From an uncultured Blautia sp. (lineage in GTDB: Bacteria; Bacillota; Clostridia; Lachnospirales; Lachnospiraceae), in the NCBI GenBank assembly GCA_900551465.1, contig URWL01000162.1, forward strand, positions 1-5,392: 5,392 bases of DNA, in the 5' to 3' direction. The position numbers and the translations under genes are program-made. The stretch's first letter is position 1. The number at the start of each line of letters is the position of its first letter. This document shows, piece after piece, positions 1 through 5,392 of this stretch. The notes under the pieces are model-generated. The model was not told the origin of the DNA. It saw only the letters and a program-made list of their open reading frames with translations, and did not search any database.

Positions 1-1763
1 GTATTGTCTCTATATTTGCAGTGATCTTTATGATTCCTTTTGTGGAGGAATGGCCTTACAGAATCCACTTTACAATGGAAAATATATGGAAAGTGATCAG
101 AGATACAGAGCTTTTCGATGTATATATGAACTCCATTTATGTAGCTTTTTATACGGCAGTTTTTGGTACGCTGATTGTTTACGGAAGTGCTCTGGTTACT
201 GCAAGAAGTCAGGTAAATAAGTGGTTTAAGCAGGTGATCGACGGGATTGCGATGGTTACTAATACTATTCCGGGAATGGTGCTTGGACTTGCTTTTCTGT
301 TCTGTTTCTCTGGAAGCAGTCTGCAGAATACTTTTTTGATCCTGGTGATCTGCAATACCATTCATTTCTTTTCTACGCCGTATCTGATGATGAAGGAATC
401 GCTTGCCAAACTGAATGCTTCCTGGGAAACGACAGCAATGCTTATGGGAGACAGCTGGATCAAGACAATTCTAAGGGTTGTGACGCCAAATGCTATTTCT
501 ACTATCATAAGGGTATTCAGCTACTATTTTATCAATGCAATGGTGACCATAAGCGCCGTGATCTTCCTTGCGGGAGCACGTACCATGGTCATCACAACAA
601 AGATTAAGCAGCTTCAGTATTACAATAAATATAATGAAATATTTATACTTTCGCTTCTGCTTCTTTTTACAAATATGGCAGCGAAATTTCTCCTGAACTG
701 TCTGGCAGACAGAAAAAGCAGATCAGGAGAAAATGTCAAAAAAGAAACGCATAGGACACAGATAGCATCTGCAAAAATGAGGACTGCAAGGAGAGTGATT
801 GCTGTTTTTGCAGCAGCTGTTTTGGTGATTTCTGCGGTATCGCTGGGAAGCGGAGGACGAAACAGCCAGCTGGTGGTGATTTATTCCAATGCAGATGATG
901 AAGCGGTAGAAGCGATCAAGCAGACTCTGGATGAGAACGGATATCAGGGAAAATATATTCTTCAGACCTTTGGTACCTCAGAGCTGGGAGGAAAGCTTAT
1001 GGCAGAAGGGAAAAACCTGGAAGCAGATCTGATCACAATGAGTACGTTCTATATTGACAGCGCCCAGGAGCAGAATCAAATGTTTCGGGAAATTACCTTT
1101 CCGGTAAATACGACAGAGGAGTTTCCTTCTTATTGTGCACCTGTTACAGCACAGGAGGGCGCTCTTATCATTAATACAAAAGTAATGGAGTCATCAGGAC
1201 TTCCTGTGCCGAAATCTATAAAAGATCTGGCAGATCCTGTTTATAAGGACATGATCTCTGTTACGGATGTCTCTTCTTCGTCTACTGCCTGGCTGCTTTT
1301 GCAGGCACTCATTGACGCATACGGTGAAAACGAGGCAAAGGAGCTTCTCGCAGCAATTTATGAGAATGCAGGGCCTCATGTGGAGGATTCCGGATCCGGA
1401 CCATTGAAGAAAGTCCGGGCGGGAGAGGCCGCCATCGGTTTTGGCCTGAGACACCAGGCAGCAGCAGATAAGAAGGCGGGACTTCCCATAGATTATATTG
1501 ACCCTGCAGAAGGGAATTTTTCCCTTACAGAGTCTCTGGCTGTTCTTGCCAAGGATACAAAAAGAGAACAGACAGCTATGGAAATGGCGCAGTGTATTAT
1601 AGAAAATGGAAGAAAGAAGCTTCAGGAAACCTATCCCAATGCACTTTATAAAGGGGAAACCACAGATCCTGAAAATGCTTCTGCAAATCCCAAAACTTAT
1701 AAAGAAATGCTGACAGTAGAGCTTCTGGAAAAGCACCAGAAGCTGTCGGAAGAATGTAAATAA
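1..1763 (+). CDS. ABC transporter permease fused to a substrate-binding domain, probably for 2-aminoethylphosphonate (5' partial)
   Basis: The reading frame is open to the left edge (first whole codon at 3), so the true start lies upstream; the GTG at 21 is only an internal codon. Residues here are numbered from that codon. Residues 1-230 are a binding-protein-dependent permease: hydrophobic segments near 39-60, 74-97, 102-117, 165-185 and 205-227, with an EAA-type cytoplasmic loop at about 136-160 (ETTAMLMG, then P156). A basic linker (229-257) leads to another helix (258-277), and 282-580 resembles a type 2 periplasmic binding protein of the iron/sulfate/AEP type (STFYIDSA at 341-348, GFGLRHQA at 473-480, NFSLTES at 499-505). 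By the positive-inside rule the binding domain would sit outside, tethered to its own permease. The substrate is inferred from the adjacent phnW and phnX. No ATPase is visible. An upstream second permease half in the same polypeptide is possible but unseen. Confidence 0.85.
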   Translation, partial: IVSIFAVIFMIPFVEEWPYRIHFTMENIWKVIRDTELFDVYMNSIYVAFYTAVFGTLIVYGSALVTARSQVNKWFKQVIDGIAMVTNTIPGMVLGLAFLFCFSGSSLQNTFLILVICNTIHFFSTPYLMMKESLAKLNASWETTAMLMGDSWIKTILRVVTPNAISTIIRVFSYYFINAMVTISAVIFLAGARTMVITTKIKQLQYYNKYNEIFILSLLLLFTNMAAKFLLNCLADRKSRSGENVKKETHRTQIASAKMRTARRVIAVFAAAVLVISAVSLGSGGRNSQLVVIYSNADDEAVEAIKQTLDENGYQGKYILQTFGTSELGGKLMAEGKNLEADLITMSTFYIDSAQEQNQMFREITFPVNTTEEFPSYCAPVTAQEGALIINTKVMESSGLPVPKSIKDLADPVYKDMISVTDVSSSSTAWLLLQALIDAYGENEAKELLAAIYENAGPHVEDSGSGPLKKVRAGEAAIGFGLRHQAAADKKAGLPIDYIDPAEGNFSLTESLAVLAKDTKREQTAMEMAQCIIENGRKKLQETYPNALYKGETTDPENASANPKTYKEMLTVELLEKHQKLSEECK

Positions 1764-1786
1764 TTTAAAAAACATAGATCAGACAT

Positions 1787-1793
1787 AAAGGAG
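1787..1793 (+). promoter_or_regulatory. Ribosome binding site of phnW
   Basis: AAAGGAG lies 8 nt upstream of the ATG at 1802 and fixes that start. The 38-bp gap after the transporter stop holds no terminator-like hairpin, so phnW is probably co-transcribed with the transporter. Confidence 0.8.
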
Positions 1794-1801
1794 AAATCAA
1801 A

Positions 1802-2899
1802 ATGAAAAATTACAAATTACTTACCCCGGGACCACTTACTACAACAGATACAGTAAAAAAAGAAATGATGTTTGACCATTGTACCTGGGATGATGATTAC
1901 AAAAAAATCACACAGGAAATTCGAAAGGACCTTCTGGATCTTGCTCATGTATCTGAAGAAGAATATACAGCTGTTCTGATGCAGGGAAGCGGAACCTTTG
2001 GCGTAGAATCTGTGATTACCAGTGTGATTGGAAAGAAAGAAAAGCTTCTGATCATAGCAAACGGAGCCTATGGTGAAAGAATGGCAGATATCGCAGAACA
2101 TGCAGGCGTAGAATATCTTCTCTGCAGTGTGGACTATAATAAGGTTCCGGGATCATCTGAAATTTGTGAAATATTGAAAAAAGATCCTTCTATCACTCAT
2201 GTTTCCATGGTGCATAGTGAAACAACTTCCGGTATCCTTAACGACATTGAGGCAGTGGGAAAAGTTGTAAAAGAAATGGGAAAAGTCTTTATTGTAGATG
2301 CTATGAGCAGCTTTGCAGGCGTAGATATTCCAGTGAAAGACTGGGGGATCAATTTCCTTGTCAGCAGTGCAAACAAGTGCATTCAGGGAGTTCCAGGATT
2401 TTCTTTTGTAATTGCTGATCGTCAGCTTCTTGAGGAAAGTAAAGGCAAAGCGAGAAGTCTGTCCCTTGATCTTTACGATCAGTGGAAAACAATGGAGATA
2501 GATGGAAAATGGCGTTTTACTTCTCCTACTCATGTGGTACTTGCTTTTGCTCAGGCGTTGAAGGAGCTGAAAGAAGAGGGAGGGATACCGGCGCGAAACA
2601 GACGTTACAGAGAAAATAATCAGCTTCTGATCCAGGGAATGGAACAGCTGGGAATCCATCCTTATATTGACGGAGAACATCAGGGACCGATCATAACAAC
2701 TTTTTATTATCCGGAAAATTATGAGTTTAAATTTTCTGATATGTATCAGTACATTAAGGACAGAGGATATGCAATCTATCCGGGGAAGGTAACAGAGGCA
2801 GAGACCTTCCGTATTGGAAATATTGGTGAAATTTATAAAGAAGATATCGAAAAGGTAGTAAATCTGGTTAAGGAATTCCTGGAAAGTACCAGAGGATAG
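1802..2899 (+). CDS. phnW: 2-aminoethylphosphonate:pyruvate aminotransferase
   Basis: This PLP enzyme moves the amino group of 2-aminoethylphosphonate to pyruvate, giving phosphonoacetaldehyde and L-alanine, the first step of cytoplasmic AEP breakdown. The 365-residue length is normal for PhnW. It belongs to the class V (fold type I, alanine-glyoxylate aminotransferase-like) group. Visible landmarks are the N-terminal LLTPGPL (6-12), the cofactor phosphate-binding turn GSGTFGVES (62-70), HSETTSG (138-144), VDAMSSFAG (165-173) with D166 expected to contact the pyridine nitrogen, the Schiff-base lysine K192 in SSANKCIQG, and FRIGNIG (336-342) with R337 as probable substrate-binding arginine. 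The start is set by AAAGGAG 8 nt upstream. All key residues are present and the frame is intact. The phnX gene 12 bp downstream encodes the next enzyme, which makes PhnW much more likely than a generic alanine-glyoxylate aminotransferase. Confidence 0.96.
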   Translation: MKNYKLLTPGPLTTTDTVKKEMMFDHCTWDDDYKKITQEIRKDLLDLAHVSEEEYTAVLMQGSGTFGVESVITSVIGKKEKLLIIANGAYGERMADIAEHAGVEYLLCSVDYNKVPGSSEICEILKKDPSITHVSMVHSETTSGILNDIEAVGKVVKEMGKVFIVDAMSSFAGVDIPVKDWGINFLVSSANKCIQGVPGFSFVIADRQLLEESKGKARSLSLDLYDQWKTMEIDGKWRFTSPTHVVLAFAQALKELKEEGGIPARNRRYRENNQLLIQGMEQLGIHPYIDGEHQGPIITTFYYPENYEFKFSDMYQYIKDRGYAIYPGKVTEAETFRIGNIGEIYKEDIEKVVNLVKEFLESTRG

Positions 2900-2904
2900 G
2901 GGGG
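2898..2904 (+). promoter_or_regulatory. Atypical G-run ribosome binding site of phnX
   Basis: The only candidate Shine-Dalgarno sequence near the ATG at 2912 is AGGGGGG, whose first two bases belong to the phnW stop codon TAG (2897-2899). It can pair with the CCUCC anti-Shine-Dalgarno sequence, partly by G-U pairs, at a 7-nt spacing. Its overlap with the phnW stop suggests translational coupling of phnW and phnX, which is an inference. Confidence 0.6.
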
Positions 2905-2911
2905 AACGACA

Positions 2912-3685
2912 ATGAGAAAATTTGACTGTGTGATTTTTGACTGGGCAGGGACAACGGTAGATTATGGATGCTTTGCGCCGGTTCAGGCATTTGCTGAGGT
3001 ATTCCGTCATTATGGGATAGAACCGACAATGGAAGAGGTAAGAGAGCCTATGGGAATGTTAAAGATCGATCATATCCGTACGATGCTGAACATGCCCAGA
3101 ATCCGCAAATGTTGGGAAGAAAAGTATGGAAAGGCACCGGAAGAACAGGATGTCAGGGAGCTTTTTGGTATCTTTGAAGAAAAGCTTATGGGTATTCTTC
3201 ATATGTTTGCAGACCCGAAGCCCGGAGTGCCTGAAGTGATCCAAAGTCTTCGCGCAAAGGGATATGCCATTGGTTCTACAACCGGATACACAGATAAAAT
3301 GATGGAAATTGTTGCCCCTGCCGCAAAAGAAAAAGGATATGAGCCAGACTGCTGGTTCAGTCCGGATTCCACTGGACAAAAAGGCCGCCCTTATCCCTAT
3401 ATGATTTACAGAAATATGGAAAAATTGGGAATTCAGGATGTAAGACGGGTGATAAAAGCAGGCGATACCGTTTCGGATATCAGAGAAGGAAAAAATGCAG
3501 GTGTATTTTCTGTGGGAGTGATTCTTGGAAGCTCTGAAATGGGACTTTCCCAGGAGGAATTTGAAAGCCTGTCCTGGCAGGAGCAGCAGGAGAAATGCAG
3601 AAGAACAGAACAGAGATTTCTGGCTGCAGGAGCCGATAAGGTGGTTTATGACCTGAGAGAGCTGGAAGCATTTCTGGAGATATAA
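2912..3685 (+). CDS. phnX: Phosphonoacetaldehyde hydrolase (phosphonatase)
   Basis: This HAD-superfamily enzyme splits the C-P bond of phosphonoacetaldehyde, the PhnW product, into acetaldehyde and inorganic phosphate. The 257-residue length is typical. Motif I is FDWAGTTVD (9-17): D10 is the nucleophile, and A12 replaces the usual second acid, as is characteristic of phosphonatases. The cap domain carries K51 in MGMLKIDH, matching the Schiff-base lysine that activates the aldehyde. Motif II is GSTTGYT (121-127), R159 lies in KGRPYPYM, and the Mg2+-binding motif IV is KAGDTVSDI (182-190) with D185 and D189. The catalytic set is therefore complete. The C-terminal tail (about 215-257) is charged and helical-looking. 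The gene lies 12 bp after phnW and is followed by a terminator at 3692-3735, so it closes the operon. Acetaldehyde could enter fermentation and phosphate would meet P demand (inference). Confidence 0.97.
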   Translation: MRKFDCVIFDWAGTTVDYGCFAPVQAFAEVFRHYGIEPTMEEVREPMGMLKIDHIRTMLNMPRIRKCWEEKYGKAPEEQDVRELFGIFEEKLMGILHMFADPKPGVPEVIQSLRAKGYAIGSTTGYTDKMMEIVAPAAKEKGYEPDCWFSPDSTGQKGRPYPYMIYRNMEKLGIQDVRRVIKAGDTVSDIREGKNAGVFSVGVILGSSEMGLSQEEFESLSWQEQQEKCRRTEQRFLAAGADKVVYDLRELEAFLEI

Positions 3686-3691
3686 GAAAAT

Positions 3692-3735
3692 AAAAAGAGT
3701 ATCCGGCAGTTGTGATATTGCCGGATGCTCTTTTT
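3692..3735. terminator. Bidirectional rho-independent terminator between phnX and the UMF1 transporter
   Basis: A 17-bp stem (3692-3708 with 3719-3735) closes a 10-nt loop. All positions are Watson-Crick except one T/G position (3700 with 3727). The arms carry an A-run on the left and a T-run (3731-3736) on the right, so transcripts from either strand end in a GC-rich hairpin followed by U residues. It starts 6 bp after the phnX stop and ends 8 bp from the stop of the converging transporter gene. Confidence 0.93.
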
Positions 3736-3743
3736 TACATAAA

Positions 3744-4985
3744 TCATGCCAGTGGGATTTTGTCTGCTTTGCGGAAGAAGAAAATACCGATAAGGAACAT
3801 AATGGAAAGCGCTCCTACACCCAGATTTACACTGCCGGTAATCTGGCTGATCATGGATACCACCATAGTTCCCGCAAAGGAAGCTCCCTTGCCGCAGATA
3901 TCGTAAATCCCAAAGTATTCGCCGGATTTATTTGCCGGGATGATCTTTACAAAATAAGACCGTGAAAGAGACTGGACCGCACCCTGGAAGATGCCCACAG
4001 CAATGGCCAAAAGCCAGAACTGATACTGCTCTTTCAGGATGATCCCGTACATGGCGATCAGGAAATAGGCGCCGATACAGACAGTGATCAGCTGTGAGGA
4101 ATTGACCTTCCGGGATAATTTTCCGAAGATCAGAGCTGCCGGGAAGGCCACGATCTGGGTTACAAGAAGAGCCAGAAGAAGGCCGGTAGAATCAAGGCCC
4201 AAGGCGGTTCCATAGGCAGTTGCCATGTCTATGATGGTATAGACGCCGTCAATATAAAAGAAAAACGCGATCAGGAAAAACAGAATCTTTTTATTCTGTT
4301 TCAGTTCAGAAAAAATTCCGCCCAGACGCTTAAAGCTTGCTGCAAGATTGTTTTTTGCGTTTGTTGTCTGGTAGTGAGTCTGCTCATAATGTTTGAGCAG
4401 AGGAAGACTCATCATGATCCACCAGATCGCTACCAGAAGAAAAGCCAGTCCCATGGCTGTTTTCATGGAAAGACCGATTTTGTCATAAAAAAGAACAAGA
4501 ACGAGGCTCAGGATGAAGGGGATGCAGCTTCCGATATAGCCCCATGCATAGCCTTGGGCGGAAACTTCATCAGCACGGTCTTCGGAGGTTACATCCGGAA
4601 GCATGGAGTCGTAAACTACAAGGCTCAGAGAGTAAGCGGATTTTGCAATAACAAAAAGCAGCAGGAACCAGAGCCACGACTGACTGAATCCAAGAAAGAC
4701 ACAGCCGATGGCGCCGATCAGAAGAGCGGCAAGAAATATTTTTTTTCTCCGTCCTTTTGTGTCAGAGGCTGTTCCCACGATGGGACCCAGAACGGCAACG
4801 ATGATTGTGGCCACAGAGACTGCGTAGCCCCAGTAGGCAAGATAATTTACTTCCGAGATCCCTGCCTGATCTGCAAGATAGTTGAAATAAATGGGCATGA
4901 TGGTGGAAACCAGAAGCGTAAAGGCAGAATTTCCCACATCGTACAGGATCCATTTCTTTTCCATACTGTTTAGCTTAAATTTCAT
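3744..4985 (-). CDS. UMF1-family (Atg22-like) major facilitator superfamily transporter
   Basis: A complete 413-residue integral membrane protein with about 12 hydrophobic helices. Family marks are the N-terminal YDVGNSAF (15-22), an MFS motif A loop GTASDTKGRRKK (71-82), YDSMLPDV (125-132), GYAWGYIG (145-152), a charged central loop (about 198-232) between the two six-helix halves, DGVYTIIDMATAYG (246-259), GIFQGAVQSLSRSYF (331-345) and EYFGIYDICGKGAS (356-369). These match the bacterial UMF1 group related to yeast Atg22, which exports amino acids from the vacuole. The substrate of bacterial members is generally unknown and nothing here defines it. The start is fixed by AAGGAGG (4998-4992) six nt upstream. 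It converges on the phn operon across a shared terminator, so it is probably a separate unit; a link to AEP metabolism (for instance alanine handling) would be speculation. Confidence 0.9.
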   Translation of the reverse strand: MKFKLNSMEKKWILYDVGNSAFTLLVSTIMPIYFNYLADQAGISEVNYLAYWGYAVSVATIIVAVLGPIVGTASDTKGRRKKIFLAALLIGAIGCVFLGFSQSWLWFLLLFVIAKSAYSLSLVVYDSMLPDVTSEDRADEVSAQGYAWGYIGSCIPFILSLVLVLFYDKIGLSMKTAMGLAFLLVAIWWIMMSLPLLKHYEQTHYQTTNAKNNLAASFKRLGGIFSELKQNKKILFFLIAFFFYIDGVYTIIDMATAYGTALGLDSTGLLLALLVTQIVAFPAALIFGKLSRKVNSSQLITVCIGAYFLIAMYGIILKEQYQFWLLAIAVGIFQGAVQSLSRSYFVKIIPANKSGEYFGIYDICGKGASFAGTMVVSMISQITGSVNLGVGALSIMFLIGIFFFRKADKIPLA

Positions 4986-4991
4986 AAGTAT

Positions 4992-4998
4992 CCTCCTT
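4992..4998 (-). promoter_or_regulatory. Ribosome binding site of the UMF1 transporter
   Basis: On the minus strand AAGGAGG ends 6 nt before the ATG at 4985. It is a near-perfect Shine-Dalgarno sequence and favours this start over the internal Met8 codon. Confidence 0.85.
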
Positions 4999-5013
4999 GA
5001 AAAGCCGTGTTTT

Positions 5014-5035
5014 CGGAAGTCATCTGCAGCTTCCG
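5014..5035 (-). other. Small hairpin in the 5' leader of the UMF1 transporter
   Basis: CGGAAG (5014-5019) pairs with CTTCCG (5030-5035) around a 10-nt loop containing CTGCAG. It sits between the predicted promoter and the ribosome binding site of the transporter. There is no U-tract after it, so it is not a standard terminator. It could affect mRNA stability or be chance. Confidence 0.35.
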
Positions 5036-5065
5036 GTCATGCTTTTATTTTATCAGATTTTTTTC

Positions 5066-5074
5066 AGTATAGCA
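5066..5074 (-). promoter_or_regulatory. Predicted extended -10 promoter of the UMF1 transporter
   Basis: Read on the minus strand this is TGC followed by TATACT, an extended -10 element (TGn plus hexamer) for the housekeeping sigma factor. No good -35 hexamer lies 16-18 bp upstream, which an extended -10 can tolerate. It predicts a leader of roughly 70-75 nt. Confidence 0.55.
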
Positions 5075-5112
5075 CGCATATTTATTAGAATTATCATGAA
5101 AAAATCAAAATA

Positions 5113-5121
5113 TGGTAAAAT
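5113..5121 (+). promoter_or_regulatory. Possible distal promoter of the acyltransferase gene
   Basis: TGG followed by TAAAAT resembles an extended -10 element on the plus strand, but no convincing -35 hexamer precedes it. In DNA this AT-rich such matches arise easily, so this is a weak candidate compared with the promoter at 5151-5159. Confidence 0.25.
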
Positions 5122-5150
5122 CTAAAAGACTTTCCCTGTTCTTTTGTTTT

Positions 5151-5159
5151 TGATATAAT
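5151..5159 (+). promoter_or_regulatory. Predicted extended -10 promoter of the acyltransferase gene
   Basis: TGA followed by a consensus TATAAT gives a full extended -10 element. The -35 position at 17-bp spacing (5131-5136, TTTCCC) is a poor match. The transcript would start near 5166 and have a leader of about 40 nt before the ATG at 5207. Confidence 0.7.
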
Positions 5160-5191
5160 AAGGAACGTTAAAGTACAGTAAAGAGAAAAAC

Positions 5192-5198
5192 AGGGAGG
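5192..5198 (+). promoter_or_regulatory. Ribosome binding site of the acyltransferase gene
   Basis: AGGGAGG lies 8 nt upstream of the ATG at 5207. It selects that codon rather than the in-frame Met8 codon (5228), which has no such sequence in front of it. Confidence 0.8.
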
Positions 5199-5206
5199 GA
5201 CTGTGA

Positions 5207-5392
5207 ATGCGGGAAAGAGAATATAATATGGATTATCTGAGGATTTTTGCCTGTTTTATGGTCATATTTCTTCATGTAGCTGCACAGAACTGGTCTTCGG
5301 TAGAGGTAACAGGGAAACAATGGCATGTTTTTAATCTGTATAACAGTGCGGTAAGAAGCTCTGTCCCTTTGTTTCTGATGCTGAGCGGTAAG
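5207..5392 (+). CDS. Acyltransferase family 3 membrane protein (3' partial)
   Basis: Only the first 62 codons lie in the window; the frame is open at the right edge. The sequence begins MREREYNMDYLRIFACFMVI and matches the N-terminus of the acyltransferase-3 (OafA/WecH-type) family: a D-x-LR motif just before the first membrane helix, a likely catalytic histidine H23 in VIFLHV at the end of that helix, and a second conserved block with R50 and VPLFLMLSG (53-61) opening the next helix. Family members are multi-spanning membrane enzymes that O-acetylate (or otherwise acylate) cell-surface sugars, wall polymers or small molecules. The acceptor cannot be told from this fragment. The gene is transcribed away from the UMF1 transporter, with its own promoter and ribosome binding site. 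The family call is firm; the role is open. Confidence 0.85.
   Translation, partial: MREREYNMDYLRIFACFMVIFLHVAAQNWSSVEVTGKQWHVFNLYNSAVRSSVPLFLMLSGK

Noticed and set aside
21..23. GTG as the true start of the transporter gene
   Set aside because: The frame is open upstream to the window edge, no ribosome binding site precedes it, and the codon falls inside what looks like the first membrane helix of the permease unit.
777..779. Internal ATG as a separate start producing a free binding protein
   Set aside because: The bases before it contain no Shine-Dalgarno sequence and the frame is continuous with the permease. It is kept only as an evolutionary hint.
1194..1775. Long open frame on the minus strand opposite the binding-domain part of the transporter gene
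   Set aside because: It mirrors a well-supported coding region, has no ribosome binding site at its start, and its Cys/Phe/Arg-rich product resembles no family I know.
2153..3010. 285-codon open frame on the minus strand across phnW and the start of phnX
   Set aside because: It is antisense to two genes with complete catalytic motifs. Its product is rich in Ser, Phe, Ile and Cys without domain features, as expected for a shadow frame.
3712..3906. Short plus-strand frame beginning in the terminator and running over the 3' end of the transporter gene
   Set aside because: Its start lies in the terminator loop, it has no Shine-Dalgarno sequence, and the overlap is antisense to a conserved protein.
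4374..4973. 199-codon open frame on the plus strand inside the UMF1 transporter gene
   Set aside because: The complementary frame has a full set of UMF1 motifs and a strong ribosome binding site. This frame gives a hydrophilic, His/Lys/Asp-rich product with no start signal.
5026..5031. CTGCAG palindrome or possible operator in the transporter leader
   Set aside because: A six-base palindrome is expected often by chance, and no longer symmetric flanks extend it.
5169..5183. Direct repeat TAAAG-TACAG-TAAAG in the acyltransferase leader
   Set aside because: The units are five bases long, in AT-rich DNA, and easily explained by chance.

Overview
The window looks like chromosomal DNA from a Gram-positive anaerobe of the class Clostridia, most likely a Lachnospiraceae-type gut bacterium. 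This rests on strong AGGAGG-type ribosome binding sites, TATAAT-like extended -10 promoters in AT-rich intergenic DNA, moderate GC content and the protein sequence style. The family-level placement is inference.

Positions 1-3685 (+ strand) hold the distal part of a 2-aminoethylphosphonate (AEP, ciliatine) uptake and degradation operon. A 5'-truncated ABC transporter gene encodes permease helices with an EAA loop, joined in one reading frame to a membrane-anchored substrate-binding domain. It is followed by phnW (AEP:pyruvate aminotransferase) after 38 bp and phnX (phosphonoacetaldehyde hydrolase) after a further 12 bp. The predicted flow is import of AEP, transamination to phosphonoacetaldehyde plus alanine, then C-P bond cleavage to acetaldehyde plus phosphate. 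The ATPase, the operon promoter and any regulator lie upstream of the window, if present.

Positions 3692-3735 form a strong hairpin with U-tracts on both strands. It can serve as a shared terminator for the phn operon and the converging gene. Positions 3744-4985 (- strand) encode a complete UMF1-family major facilitator transporter of unknown substrate.

Positions 4986-5206 are a 221-bp divergent intergenic region with a likely extended -10 promoter on each strand, a small hairpin in the transporter leader, and an inverted repeat around the rightward promoter. From 5207 to the end, a gene not closed within the window encodes the N-terminus of a membrane acyltransferase-3 family protein.

The enzymology is known biochemistry. 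The most unusual element is the permease/substrate-binding fusion, which keeps what looks like a relic signal peptide as its last membrane helix. I see no phage, IS element, CRISPR array, tRNA or rRNA.
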